The notes under the pieces are model-generated. The model was not told where the DNA came from. It did no database searches and was given only the letters and a program-made list of their open reading frames with translations. A DNA stretch of 64,000 bases, taken from Marthasterias glacialis (taxonomy: Eukaryota; Echinodermata; Asteroidea; Forcipulatida; Asteriidae). The DNA lies in NCBI GenBank assembly GCA_911728455.2, contig OU452239.1, forward strand, positions 11,886,328 to 11,950,327, given 5' to 3'. Within the stretch, counting starts at the first letter, position 1. Each line of letters starts with the position of its first letter. The position numbers were made by a program, and so were the translations under genes. Of this stretch, positions 39,601-54,600 are shown in pieces.

Positions 39601-42600
39601 TTAGATAGTCGATAGTAAATAATATACACTAAATAGTAATATTAAAATAAATAATAAATAATAAATAATAAAACAAACAAAAACAAGCCAACAAATAAAT
39701 AAATAAATAAAACTAACACCAGGGTTTTAAAATTGTTTTACGAGAGTATTATTAATCATTTAAATTTTTCTGACATGCGGCTGTAAATATTGACTACAAT
39801 GATCTCTAGTCAAGCTTTTGACCTATTGTAAGTGAAGCATTTTGAATAATTTGTATCTTTAAAATCGACTTTCAGAGTGTATCGGAGTTCCTTGCCAAAA
39901 TGGCAACGAATCTGCTAATGGCTGCCAGTGTGTATGTGCTGAAAACTGGATAGGTGATGACTGTTCCGGTAAGTGACGGGGATATAAATCGTCTTGACAT
40001 CTATTCTTTAAAATTACCTTGAATCACTGCACCGACGTAGTGTGACGCATTTGTGTGGATTTAATGGTTTAAACATTAATTAAACATCACACACTTTCTT
40101 CACGATCTACATGAGTGTAAATCTTATTAAAGTTTTCAGTTATAACAAGTTTTAGTTTTTTGTTTTGCATTACTACTGTTATGAGTTTTTTTGACTTCTG
40201 GTTCTTTCAAACCGTGGGGACATATTTCAAAATACTGTACCGGACATAAAACATTATAGTTATCAAAACAGAGAGTAACCATTTCTGTTGTTTAAAATCG
40301 ATTTGTTTTTTCAGTTTGTGGGCATAATCTGCCTGCCTTATTTCTAAGTTAAAAATATCTGCTATTGAATGATTGACTTGAATCTTTGTTGTATCATGTG
40401 ATGCCTCGGCTATATGAATGTGAGGATTTTCCCTGAAAAGCATTCTAAACACAGAAACTAAAATGACAGACAATAACCGCGTTGTTACAAAATCAACCAC
40501 TGATACTTCAACGACGAAGTCAAACTCCATTATATCCACTAAAGAATCAACCACCGTTTCTTCAAACACAAAATCAACCGCTATCCTTTCAACTACATAA
40601 TCAACCATTAGTCCTTCGGAAAAAAGACTCAGCCACTGTTTTATCCCAACAGAAACAACCACCGGGCTTTCTACCTTAAAGTCAACCACTGGTCTTTTTC
40701 CAACACAAGAAAAGTACAGTTTTGACTTCTAGATCTTCCAAAATGTGGGGACATACATCAAAACAGTGTTTTTAAAACCCCAAACTAAGAAATCTAAAAC
40801 AGAGAGGAACATTTCCTTTTGTTCTTGCAGTTTGTAATCTAACCTGCCTTAATGGCGGAACGCTTGATGAAGGAAACTGCACGTGTATATGTGACCAATA
40901 CTGGAGCTGTGATGATTGTTCTGGTGAGAAACTAATTTTTGTGTAGAATTCCTTTTGCTTACTTAAACATTTGGAATCTTTGTTTATTTGTGTAACCTTG
41001 CCTAACCGAATAGGGGAAGTACCGTAGAAAAACAATGAAAAAGAGTAACATTTTTGTTACTGACATACTGAATCTAATTGTACATGGGCACATAGATTGT
41101 GATCTAACCTGAACACTTGATGACAAATATTGGGAAGATGGTGGCAGAGAATAACCGCGTTTGTTGCTTAGGTTGAATTGTTTGTTCTTGCAGTTTGTGA
41201 ACGAACATGCCTGAATGGAGGAACACTTGATGAAGTAAACTGCAATTGTATGTGTGACCCAAACTGGAGCGGTCATAACTGTTCTGGTAAGTGAATCAAC
41301 TAAATTTCGTGTGTAATAGTTAGAATTACCACTACTATCAACTTAATTACTCACAGTTTTGACCTTTGGATCTTTCAAACGTTAGGGGCATACATCAAAA
41401 CAGTATTTAAACCCCCATATTAAGAAATCTAAAATCAGAGAGCATTTTCCGTTGTTTCAATACTGTGTGTTCTTGCAGTTTGTAATCAAACTTGCCTGAA
41501 TGGAGGAACACCCGATAATGGAAACTGCACTTGTACATGTGACCAATACTGGAGCGGACAAAACTGTTCTGGTAAGTGTTTTCAAGTATGGTAAACTTTG
41601 TGTAGTTAGAATTACCACTACTAACTTAATGACAGTTTTGACTTCTGGATCTTTCACACTTTAGGGGCATACATCAAAACAGTATTTAAACCCACAAATC
41701 AAGAAATCTAAAAACAGAGAGCAATTTCTGTTGTTTTAATTTTTATTGTTCTTGCAGTTTGTGATCTAACCTGCCTGAATGGAGGAACACTTGATGAAGG
41801 AAACTGCACTTGTAAATGCGACCAATACTGGAGCAGTGATAACTGTTCTGGTAAGTGAATTCAACTAAACTTCGTGTAGTTAGAATTACCACTACAAACT
41901 TAATGAGACTTTCGACTTCTGGATATTTCCACATTTTGGGGTCATACTTCAAAACGGTGTTGAAAACACAAACATTTAGAAATCTAAAAACAGTGAAAGA
42001 GAGATATTTTATGTTGTTAACATTTTATTTGACCGTGCATGTTTTGGGGTCATACTTCACAACCGTGAGTAAGACACACCAATTAAGGAATCTAAAAATA
42101 GTGAGGAACCTTTTCTGTTGTTTAAATACTATTTGACCTTGCAGTTTGTTTGTCCGATTCGACCCCAAAATAGGTATTTGTATAGATTCGAGAAAAATAT
42201 AAGCTTCCATTTGACGAGCTGCGCGAAAACAATCCTTCAATGATAAATGGCAATTAATTAAAAACCAAAAATGAATTAGTGTTTGAATCCCAAAATTATT
42301 TCACGTCCATCAGTCACGTACAAACATATTTGCATGTTACAGGTATTTTGTGCAATGTCAGTGGTATATTTTGTGTATGTTTCTCTTCAACGTCCATAGC
42401 AGCAATCTTTACTATTTTGTGCAGTCAGCTGAAATTAATAGTTTGTCTTTTAAATCCCCTTAGAAAAAAAAAAATAAAAATAGAAAAACCTTTCTGTCTA
42501 CTGCAGTTTGTAATCTAACCTGCCTGAATGGAGGAACTCTTGATGAAGGAAACTGCATGTGTACATGCGACCAATACTGGAGCGGTCATAACTGTTCTGG

Positions 42601-45600
42601 TAGAAGTGAATTCAACTAAACTTCGTGTAGTTAGAATTACCACTGGAACTTAATGACAGTTTTGATTCTGGATCTTCCACACTTGGGGGTCATACCTCAA
42701 AACGGTGTTTAAAACACAACAATTTAGAAATCTAAAAACAGAGAGACAGACCTTTTCTGTTGTTTAAATACTGTTCTTGCAGTTTGTAATCTAACCTGCC
42801 TGAATGGAGGAACACTTGATGACGGAAACTGCGCTTGTACATGCAACCAAAACTGGAGCGGTCATAACTGTTCTGGTAAGTAAATTAAACTCAACTTCAT
42901 CTAGTTAGAGTTACCGACACTAACTTAAAAAAAAATGACAGTTTTGACTTCTGGATCAACACAGTGTATAAATAAGAAGTGGTATTTAAACTTTCAAAGG
43001 GAAATTAAGGCTTTCAATGATTCTTGGTACATTGCCTATTGAACTTGGGATACATAGTAAGTCGAAGGTTAAATGAATGTTTCCACAGAACCAGATGGTG
43101 CAATGAACTTTATTTGAATGATAGAGTCTCGTCTAACTTAATGGCAGTTTTTGACTTCTGGATCTTACAAACTGTGGGGGCATACTTCAAAACAGTGTTC
43201 AGAATACAATACACAAGAATTACTGGAATGTTTTGCAGAAACATGTCAGCAAAAGTGTACGTGATGACGTGGAAGGACCTCCAAAGATGGTCGAAAATAG
43301 CGTTATAAGTAAATTGTTTTAGACCTGGCATCCCAAATACCCTCTGCAACAGGTAATCTTTTAGGCTTTTAAATGCAAAGATGTCAAAAAGATTTCTTAT
43401 CAAGTGCCAGCTGATCTGGAGTTACTCTGGATAAGGAGTATATAACTCTGGACATGTCAGGTATAGGGTTGCCGTGGCTGTAAATGCGTTGATTTGTTTT
43501 CTTCTTTATTTCCCTCTTTTTTTTTTAAAGAATAGAATACAATATAATTCTTAATTTGTTCGTATTTAAAAATAAGGATAATTGTGTTTCATTGGCAATA
43601 GGAAACATAAAAAAAAAAACATAACTGTAAATACTTTAAGTTGTAAACCACAATTACAACAATAACAAAAAACAATATGTAGGTATCTGGATTTTGTTTT
43701 TGTTTTTTATGGGGGGGGGGGGGGGGGGCACGTGGTCCCAGCCCGCCACCACCCTTCCTACTCAATTTCATCTTACTCAAGTACACAAAAAAGAAAAATA
43801 TATGCTGATTGTGATTAATAATGTCAGTAGTTCAGCATAACACAATTTTCAGTTTGTTTCCCATTTTCAATTAATTTATGGACGAATGTCCACAAATAAC
43901 CCGATAAAACGCAAAGGTTGTTCATTCTTTTCTCAAGAATGTTTCACCTAGTGTTACCGGTACGATTATTCACAGACTGTTTTTGAAGTCTTGAAGTCTT
44001 GACTGACCTTCTTTAGTTTTAAATTGTAATAGTGTGTATTCCTTAATTTAAATCGTTTTATATATATGCATTAGGGACTATGCAATTATCACTGAAAACT
44101 GAATACAGTAATTTCAGTGACATCTTCGCCGTTCAAGTCATAATATTCAGTGCGTTTGAGTTTCCTCAGTTGATTGACTAATTGATTGGTAACCAATTCG
44201 TTTCTGTTAGAACCCAACCCCTGCCTGAATAACAGCAGCTTGTGCTCACAGACGGGACAGTACTGCTTACCTGCCTCCAGTGACCCATTCTACGAATGCC
44301 AGTGTAACGCGTCTCAAGGATTTAAACAAAATGCTGATGATTCTTGCACTGGTGAGTTACGATTGTTTCCAATACATACAGTGGAACAATATGAAACGAG
44401 CTCCAAAGAAATGCAGCAAATGTGAAGGAACAATCATCCCTGATAATGCTGGGGAATGAGTTGTAAAGGTTGACTGAACATGTAGTATTTTAGGCTAAAG
44501 TCGTACCTGTGGTCAGAAAAAGAATGTTTTCATGTGAAGACGTGATCTTAATATCATGCAAGTGCTCTGTTTTATTTAATTCTTGTGATGAACGTATGAC
44601 ATTGACGCTTTCAATATGTTTTCAGCGGTTCCAACAGCGCGGTTTGTCATTGTCATCCAAGTGGGGTTCACCGTTGATCTTCTGAACCCACTGAGCAGTA
44701 AATTTAAAGCCATGGCTGCACTACTGGATAGAATGGTAAATGAAATTTATTCGATAAAAGTTTGTTTATATGATAATAAATTAATTGTTTTCAATTGTTC
44801 AGTGGCATAACTATGCAGGGTGGTGGTGGCGATGATGGGTTGGGGATGGGTGGGTGGGGTTTGGGGGGGGGTGGCGATAGTGGGGGGTTGGGAATGTCTC
44901 CTAATTATGTCAGTGACTCCCAACTAATGTCCGTGACCCCTTACCCTCTAGTGACCTCATTTTAAATTTGGACGTGTTGCGAAAATTCTCACAATAAAAT
45001 GTTACACTTTATAAACAGGAAACGCAAACTAAAGTTTTAATTGCCAAAAGTTCCCCCAAGAAAATAAATCGTGCATCTCATTGTGCCCCTTAGAAACTAG
45101 CCTTGTATTTGTCAGTGTTTGTGCTGTCTTTCCACCCAAACAAAAAAGTAGTTAATAAAGGGATGATTAATGTCATTCTTACGTAATACCTACCCAATCT
45201 ATACCTCAGTGTAAGACTGTTCTTTACCTAAACCTTTGGATTTATTTATCAGGTCTTTGTATATAACAATTATTAATATAATTGCTTTCTTTTGTTTTCA
45301 TTACGATAAGAAATATATTCTTAAAGTGTCTTTTTTATTGTAAATTTGTTTTTGATTTGGTTACATCACATTTAGTTTACAAGACGTTTTCAGCTAACTA
45401 CAGCCACGCAGAATGTCACCGCAGTGAAGGTTATTTCATTTAGCAAAGGTAGTGTGATTTGCGAAATGGCTGCATTCTACACTGATAGTAGTACAGTCCC
45501 CAGCGCAACTGCTATTTTGAACGTCCTGTCAAACACCAGTTCGCTAACTGATGGAAGCACAACTTTAACCTTTGACCCAACTTCTGCAAGTTTTACAGGT

Positions 45601-48600
45601 ACACTTCTTTCTTTCACACATTTTAATATTTCTGAAAACAATTTGTTGTTTCCTTTCTTTCTTTTCCATAATTATTTCCCCATTCTCATTTTAACTAAGC
45701 TTAAAAACGAGATGGACTTGAACGATTCAAAACAGCTGGCAGCATGAATTAAGTTAGATTAATTCTATACCGCGGAAACTACACACAGAACCGAAAAAGC
45801 CAATAGCCAATAGCCAGTAGGGAGAAGCGAGTAGCGAGTAGCAAATAGCAAAAAGCAAAATAATAGCAAATAGCAAATAGCAAGTAGCAAATAGCAAATA
45901 GCAAGTTAAATAACAAATAATAAATAAAAGATATTAGATAATAGACAATAGAGAATAGACAATAGACAATAGACAATAAACAATAGACAATAGACAATAG
46001 ACAATAGACAATAGACAATAGACAATAGACAATAGACAATAGACAATAGACAATAGACAATAGACAATAGACAATAGACAATAGACAATAGACAATAGAC
46101 AATAGACAATAGACAATAGACAATAGACAATAGACAATAGACAATAGACAATAGACAATAGACAATAGACAATAGACAATAGACAATAGACAATAGACAA
46201 TAGACAATAGACAATAGACAATAGACAATAGACAATAGACAATATACAATAGACAATAGACAATAGACAATAGACAATAGACAATAGACAATAGACAATA
46301 GACAATAGACAATAGACAATAGACAATAGACAATAGACAATAGACAATAGACAATAGACAATAGACAATAGACAATAGACAATAGACAATAGACAATAGA
46401 CAATAGACAATAGACAATAGACAATAGACAATAGACAATAGACAATAGACAATAGACAATAGACAATAGACAATAGACAAACAATAGAAAATAGACAACA
46501 GACAACAGACAACAGACAACAGACAACAGACAACAGACAATAGACAATATACAATATACAATAGACAATAGGCAATAGACAATAGAAAGTGGATAGTGGA
46601 TAGTGGATAGTAGATTAGATAGTCGATAGTAAATAATATACACTAAATAGTAATATTAAAATAAATAATAAATAATAAATAATAAAACAAACAAAAACAA
46701 GCCAACAAATAAATAAATAAATAAAACTAACACCAGGGTTTTAAAATTGTTTTACGAGAGTATTATTAATCATTTAAATTTTTCTGACATGCGGCTGTAA
46801 ATATTGACTACAATGATCTCTAGTCAAGCTTTTGACCTATTGTAAGTGAAGCATTTTGAATAATTTGTATCTTTAAAATCGACTTTCAGAGTGTATCGGA
46901 GTTCCTTGCCAAAATGGCAACGAATCTGCTAATGGCTGCCAGTGTGTATGTGCTGAAAACTGGATAGGTGATGACTGTTCCGGTAAGTGACGGGGATATA
47001 AATCGTCTTGACATCTATTCTTTAAAATTACCTTGAATCACTGCACCGACGTAGTGTGACGCATTTGTGTGGATTTAATGGTTTAAACATTAATTAAACA
47101 TCACACACTTTCTTCACGATCTACATGAGTGTAAATCTTATTAAAGTTTTCAGTTATAACAAGTTTTAGTTTTTTGTTTTGCATTACTACTGTTATGAGT
47201 TTTTTTGACTTCTGGTTCTTTCAAACCGTGGGGACATATTTCAAAATACTGTACCGGAAATAAAACATTATAGTTATCAAAACAGAGAGTAACCATTTCT
47301 GTTGTTTAAAATCGATTTGTTTTTTCAGTTTGTGGGCATAATCTGCCTGCCTTATTTCTAAGTTAAAAATATCTGCTATTGAATGATTGACTTGAATCTT
47401 TGTTGTATCATGTGATGCCTCGGCTATATGAATGTGAGGATTTTCCCTGAAAAGCATTCTAAACACAGAAACTAAAATGACAGACAATAACCGCGTTGTT
47501 ACAAAATCAACCACTGATACTTCAACGACGAAGTCAAACTCCATTATATCCACTAAAGAATCAACCACCGTTTCTTCAAACACAAAATCAACCGCTATCC
47601 TTTCAACTACATAATCAACCATTAGTCCTTCGGAAAAAAGACTCAGCCACTGTTTTATCCCAACAGAAACAACCACCGGGCTTTCTACCTTAAAGTCAAC
47701 CACTGGTCTTTTTCCAACACAAGAAAAGTACAGTTTTGACTTCTAGATCTTCCAAAATGTGGGGACATACATCAAAACAGTGTTTTTAAAACCCCAAACT
47801 AAGAAATCTAAAACAGAGAGGAACATTTCCTTTTGTTCTTGCAGTTTGTAATCTAACCTGCCTTAATGGCGGAACGCTTGATGAAGGAAACTGCACGTGT
47901 ACATGTGACCAATACTGGAGCTGTGATGATTGTTCTGGTGAGAAACTAATTTTTGTGTAGAATTCCTTTTGCTTACTTAAACATTTGGAATCTTTGTTTA
48001 TTTGTGTAACCTTGCCTAACCGAATAGGGGAAGTACCGTAGAAAAACAATGAAAAAGAGTAACATTTTTGTTACTGACATACTGAATCTAATTGTACATG
48101 GGCACATAGATTGTGATCTAACCTGAACACTTGATGACAAATATTGGGAAGATGGTGGCAGAGAATAACCGCGTTTGTTGCTTAGGTTGAATTGTTTGTT
48201 CTTGCAGTTTGTGAACGAACATGCCTGAATGGAGGAACACTTGATGAAGTAAACTGCAATTGTATGTGTGACCCAAACTGGAGCGGTCATAACTGTTCTG
48301 GTAAGTGAATCAACTAAATTTCGTGTGTAATAGTTAGAATTACCACTACTATCAACTTAATTACTCACAGTTTTGACCTTTGGATCTTTCAAACGTTAGG
48401 GGCATACATCAAAACAGTATTTAAACCCCCATATTAAGAAATCTAAAATCAGAGAGCATTTTCCGTTGTTTCAATACTGTGTGTTCTTGCAGTTTGTAAT
48501 CAAACTTGCCTGAATGGAGGAACACCCGATAATGGAAACTGCACTTGTACATGTGACCAATACTGGAGCGGACAAAACTGTTCTGGTAAGTGTTTTCAAG

Positions 48601-51600
48601 TATGGTAAACTTTGTGTAGTTAGAATTACCACTACTAACTTAATGACAGTTTTGACTTCTGGATCTTTCACACTTTAGGGGCATACATCAAAACAGTATT
48701 TAAACCCACAAATCAAGAAATCTAAAAACAGAGAGCAATTTCTGTTGTTTTAATTTTTATTGTTCTTGCAGTTTGTGATCTAACCTGCCTGAATGGAGGA
48801 ACACTTGATGAAGGAAACTGCACTTGTAAATGCGACCAATACTGGAGCAGTGATAACTGTTCTGGTAAGTGAATTCAACTAAACTTCGTGTAGTTAGAAT
48901 TACCACTACAAACTTAATGAGACTTTCGACTTCTGGATATTTCCACATTTTGGGGTCATACTTCAAAACGGTGTTGAAAACACAAACATTTAGAAATCTA
49001 AAAACAGTGAAAGAGAGATATTTTATGTTGTTAACATTTTATTTGACCGTGCATGTTTTGGGGTCATACTTCACAACCGTGAGTAAGACACACCAATTAA
49101 GGAATCTAAAAATAGTGAGGAACCTTTTCTGTTGTTTAAATACTATTTGACCTTGCAGTTTGTTTGTCCGATTCGACCCCAAAATAGGTATTTGTATAGA
49201 TTCGAGAAAAATATAAGCTTCCATTTGACGAGCTGCGCGAAAACAATCCTTCAATGATAAATGGCAATTAATTAAAAACCAAAAATGAATTAGTGTTTGA
49301 ATCCCAAAATTATTTCACGTCCATCAGTCACGTACAAACATATTTGCATGTTACAGGTATTTTGTGCAATGTCAGTGGTATATTTTGTGTATGTTTCTCT
49401 TCAACGTCCATAGCAGCAATCTTTACTATTTTGTGCAGTCAGCTGAAATTAATAGTTTGTCTTTTAAATCCCCTTAGAAAAAAAAAAATAAAAATAGAAA
49501 AACCTTTCTGTCTACTGCAGTTTGTAATCTAACCTGCCTGAATGGAGGAACTCTTGATGAAGGAAACTGCATGTGTACATGCGACCAATACTGGAGCGGT
49601 CATAACTGTTCTGGTAGAAGTGAATTCAACTAAACTTCGTGTAGTTAGAATTACCACTGGAACTTAATGACAGTTTTGATTCTGGATCTTCCACACTTGG
49701 GGGTCATACCTCAAAACGGTGTTTAAAACACAACAATTTAGAAATATAAAAACAGAGAGACAGACCTTTTCTGTTGTTTAAATACTGTTCTTGCAGTTTG
49801 TAATCTAACCTGCCTGAATGGAGGAACACTTGATGACGGAAACTGCGCTTGTACATGCAACCAAAACTGGAGCGGTCATAACTGTTCTGGTAAGTAAATT
49901 AAACTCAACTTCATCTAGTTAGAGTTACCGACACTAACTTAAAAAAAAATGACAGTTTTGACTTCTGGATCAACACAGTGTATAAATAAGAAGTGGTATT
50001 TAAACTTTCAAAGGGAAATTAAGGCTTTCAATGATTCTTGGTACATTGCCTACTGAACTTGGGATACATAGTAAGTCGAGGGTTAAATGAATGTTTCCAC
50101 AGAACCAGATGGTGCAATGAACTTTATTTGAATGATAGAGTCTCGTCTAACTTAATGGCAGTTTTTGACTTCTGGATCTTACAAACTGTGGGGGCATACT
50201 TCAAAACAGTGTTCAGAACACAATACATAAGAATTACTGGAATGTTTTGCAGAAACATGTCAGCAAAAGTGTACGTGATGACGTGGAAGGACCTCCAAAG
50301 ATGGTCGAAAATAGCGTTATAAGTAAATTGTTTTAGACCTGGCATCCCAAATACCCTCTGCAACAGGTAATCTTTTAGGCTTTTAAATGCAAAGATGTCA
50401 AAAAGATTTCTTATCAAGTGCCAGCTGATCTGGAGTTACTCTGGATAAGGGGTATATAACTCTGGACATGTCAGGTATAGGGTTGCCGTGGCTGTAAATG
50501 CGTTGATTTGTTTTCTTCTTTATTTCCCTCTTTTTTTTTTAAAGAATAGAATACAATATAATTCTTAATTTGTTCGTATTTAAAAATAAGGATAATTGTG
50601 TTTCATTGGCAATAGGAAACATAAAAAAAAAAACATAACTGTAAATACTTTAAGTTGTAAACCACAATTACAACAATAACAAAAAACAATATGTAGGTAT
50701 CTGGATTTTGTTTTTGTTTTTTATGGGGGGGGGGGGCACGTGGTCCCAGCCCGCCACCACCCTTCCTACTCAATTTCATCTTACTCAAGTACACAAAAAA
50801 GAAAAATATATGCTGATTGTGATTAATTATGTCAGTAGTTCAGCATAACACAATTTTCAGTTTGTTTCCCATTTTCAATTAATTTATGGACGAATGTCCA
50901 CAAATAACCCGATAAAACGCAAAGGTTGTTCATTCTTTTCTCAAGAATGTTTCACCTAGTGTTACCGGTACGTTATTCACAGACTGTTTTTGAAGTCTTG
51001 AAGTCTTGACTGACCTTCTTTAGTTTTAAATTGTAATAGTGTGTATTCCTTAATTTAAATCGTTTTATATATATGCATTAGGGACTATGCAATTATCACT
51101 GAAAACTGAATACAGTAATTTCAGTGACATCTTCGCCGTTCAAGTCATAATATTCAGTGCGTTTGAGTTTCCTCAGTTGATTGACTAATTGATTGGTAAC
51201 CAATTCGTTTCTGTTAGAACCCAACCCCTGCCTGAATAACAGCAGCTTGTGCTCACAGACGGGACAGTACTGCTTACCTGCCTCCAGTGACCCATTCTAC
51301 GAATGCCAGTGTAACGCGTCTCAAGGATTTAAACAAAATGCTGATGATTCTTGCACTGGTGAGTTACGATTGTTTCCAATACATACAGTGGAACAATATG
51401 AAACGAGCTCCAAAGAAATGCAGCAAATGTGAAGGAACAATCATCCCTGATAATGCTGGGGAATGAGTTGTAAAGGTTGACTGAACATGTAGTATTTTAG
51501 GCTAAAGTCGTACCTGTGGTCAGAAAAAGAATGTTTTCATGTGAAGACGTGATCTTAATATCATGCAAGTGCTCTGTTTTATTTAATTCTTGTGATGAAC

Positions 51601-54600
51601 GTATGACATTGACGCTTTCAATATGTTTTCAGCGGTTCCAACAGCGCGGTTTGTCATTGTCATCCAAGTGGGGTTCACTGTTGATCTTCTGAACCCACTG
51701 AGCAGTAAATTTAAAGCCATGGCTGCACTACTGGATAGAATGGTAAATGAAATTTATTCGATAAAAGTTTGTTTATATGATAATAAATTAATTGTTTTCA
51801 ATTGTTCAGTGGCATAACTATGCAGGGTGGTGGTGGCGATGATGGGTTGGGGATGGGTGGGTGGGGTTTGGGGGGGGGGGGTGGCGATAGTGGGGGGTTG
51901 GGAATGTCTCCTAATTATGTCAGTGACTCCCAACTAATGTCCGTGACCCCTTACCCTCTAGTGACCTCATTTTAAATTTGGACGTGTTGTGAAAATTCTC
52001 ACAATAAAATGTTACACTTTATAAACAGGAAACGCAAACTAAAGTTTTAATTGCCAAAAGTTCCCCCAAGAAAATAAATCGTGCATCTCATTGTGCCCCT
52101 TAGAAACTAGCCTTGTATTTGTCAGTGTTTGTGCTGTCTTTCCACCCAAACAAAAAAGTAGTTAATAAAGGGATGATTAATGTCATTCTTACGTAATACC
52201 TACCCAATCTATACCTCAGTGTAAGACTGTTCTTTACCTAAACCTTTGGATTTATTTATCAGGTCTTTGTATATAACAATTATTAATATAATTGCTTTCT
52301 TTTGTTTTCATTACGATAAGAAATATATTCTTAAAGTGTCTTTTTTATTATAAATTTGTTTTTGATTTGGTTACATCACATTTAGTTTACAAGACGTTTT
52401 CAGCTAACTACAGCCACGCAGAATGTCACCGCAGTGAAGGTTATTTCATTTAGCAAAGGTAGTGTGATTTGCGAAATGGCTGCATTCTACACTGATAGTA
52501 GTACAGTCCCCAACGCAACTGCTATTTTGAACGTCCTGTCAAACACCAGTTCGCTAACTGATGGAAGCACAACTTTAACCTTTGACCCAACTTCTGCAAG
52601 TTTTACAGGTACACTTCTTTCTTTCACACATTTTAATATTTCTGAAAACAATTTGTTGTTTCCTTTCTTTCTTTTCCATAATTATTTCCCCATTCTCATT
52701 TTAACTAAGCTTAAAAACGAGATGGACTTGAACGATTCAAAACAGCTGGCAGCATGAATTAAGTTAGATTAATTCTATACCGCGGAAACTACACACAGAA
52801 CCGAAAAAGCCAATAGCCAATAGCCAGTAGGGAGAAGCGAGTAGCGAGTAGCAAATAGCAAAAAGCAAAATAATAGCAAATAGCAAATAGCAAGTAGCAA
52901 ATAGCAAATAGCAAGTTAAATAACAAATAATAAATAAAAGATATTAGATAATAGACAATAGAGAATAGACAATAGACAATAGACAATAGACAATAGACAA
53001 TAGACAATAGACAATAGACAATAGACAATAGACAATAGACAATAGACAATAGACAATAGACAATAGACAATAGACAATAGACAATAGACAATAGACAATA
53101 GACAACAGACAACAGACAATAGACAATAGACAATAGACAATAGACAATAGACAATAGACAATAGACAATAGACAATAGACAATAGACAATAGACAATAGA
53201 CAATAGACAATAGACAATAGACAATAGACAATAGACAATAGACAATAGACAATAGACAATAGACAATAGACAATAGACAATAGACAATAGACAATAGACA
53301 ATAGACAATAGACAATAGACAATAGACAATAGACAATAGACAATAGACAATAGACAATAGACAATAGACAATAGACAATAGACAATAGACAATAGACAAT
53401 AGACAATAGACAATAGACAATAGACAATAGACAATAGACAATAGACAATAGACAATAGACAATAGACAATAGACAATAGACAATAGACAATAGACAATAG
53501 ACAATAGACAATAGACAAACAATAGAAAATAGACAACAGACAACAGACAACAGACAACAGACAACAGACAACAGACAACAGACAACAGACAATAGACAAT
53601 ATACAATAGACAATAGGCAATAGACAATAGAAAGTGGATAGTGGATAGTGGATAGTAGATTAGATAGTCGATAGTAAATAATATACACTAAATAGTAATA
53701 TTAAAATAAATAATAAATACTAAATAATAAAACAAACAAAAACAAACCAACAAATAAATAAATAAATAAAACTAACACCAGGGTTTTAAAATTGTTTTAC
53801 GAGAGTATTATTAATCATTTAAATTTTTCTGACATGCGGCTGTAAATATTGACTACAATGATCTCTAGTCAAGCTTTTGACCTATTGTAAGTGAAGCATT
53901 TTGAATAATTTGTATCTTTAAAATCGACTTTCAGAGTGTATCGGAGTTCCTTGCCAAAATGGCAACGAATCTGCTAATGGCTGCCAGTGTGTATGTGCTG
54001 AAAACTGGATAGGTGATGACTGTTCCGGTAAGTGACGGGGATATAAATCGTCTTGACATCTATTCTTTAAAATTACCTTGAATCACTGCACCGACGTAGT
54101 GTGACGCATTTGTGTGGATTTAATGGTTTAAACATTAATTAAACATCACACACTTTCTTCACGATCTACATGAGTGTAAATCTTATTAAAGTTTTCAGTT
54201 ATAACAAGTTTTAGTTTTTTGTTTTGCATTACTACTGTTATGAGTTTTTTTGACTTCTGGTTCTTTCAAACCGTGGGGACATATTTCAAAATACTGTACC
54301 GGAAATAAAACATTATAGTTATCAAAACAGAGAGTAACCATTTCTGTTGTTTAAAATCGATTTGTTTTTTCAGTTTGTGGGCATAATCTGCCTGCCTTAT
54401 TTCTAAGTTAAAAATATCTGCTATTGAATGATTGACTTGAATCTTTGTTGTATCATGTGATGCCTCGGCTATATGAATGTGAGGATTTTCCCTGAAAAGC
54501 ATTCTAAACACAAAAACTAAAATGACAGACAATAACCGCGTTGTTACAAAATCAACCACTGATACTTCAACGACGAAGTCAAACTCCATTATATCCACTA

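Larger units (their letters stand above)
35735..42936 (+). repeat. Cassette 2 (7,202 bp)
   Basis: Nearly identical to cassette 3 outside the minisatellite, which is the longest of the four here. It alone has a 34 bp tandem duplication at 37871-37938 (ATTGTGCCCCTTAAAAAC unit) in the SEA intron. Exon order is as in cassette 1. Confidence 0.9.
42937..49950 (+). repeat. Cassette 3 (7,014 bp)
   Basis: Exon content equals cassette 2. Shorter minisatellite, no 34 bp duplication. Private change: NAT to SAT in SEA. Confidence 0.9.

Noticed and set aside
38604-39629. 341-codon minus-strand open frame, and its equivalents near 45.8-46.6 and 52.8-53.7 kb
   Set aside because: Same minisatellite artefact; no splice sites, no domain, and length follows array length.
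40207-40689. 160-codon minus-strand open frame repeated in cassettes 2-4
   Set aside because: It is antisense to the dead Ser/Thr-rich exon and the EGF intron; the Val/Asp-rich residues are the complement of Thr/Ser codons.
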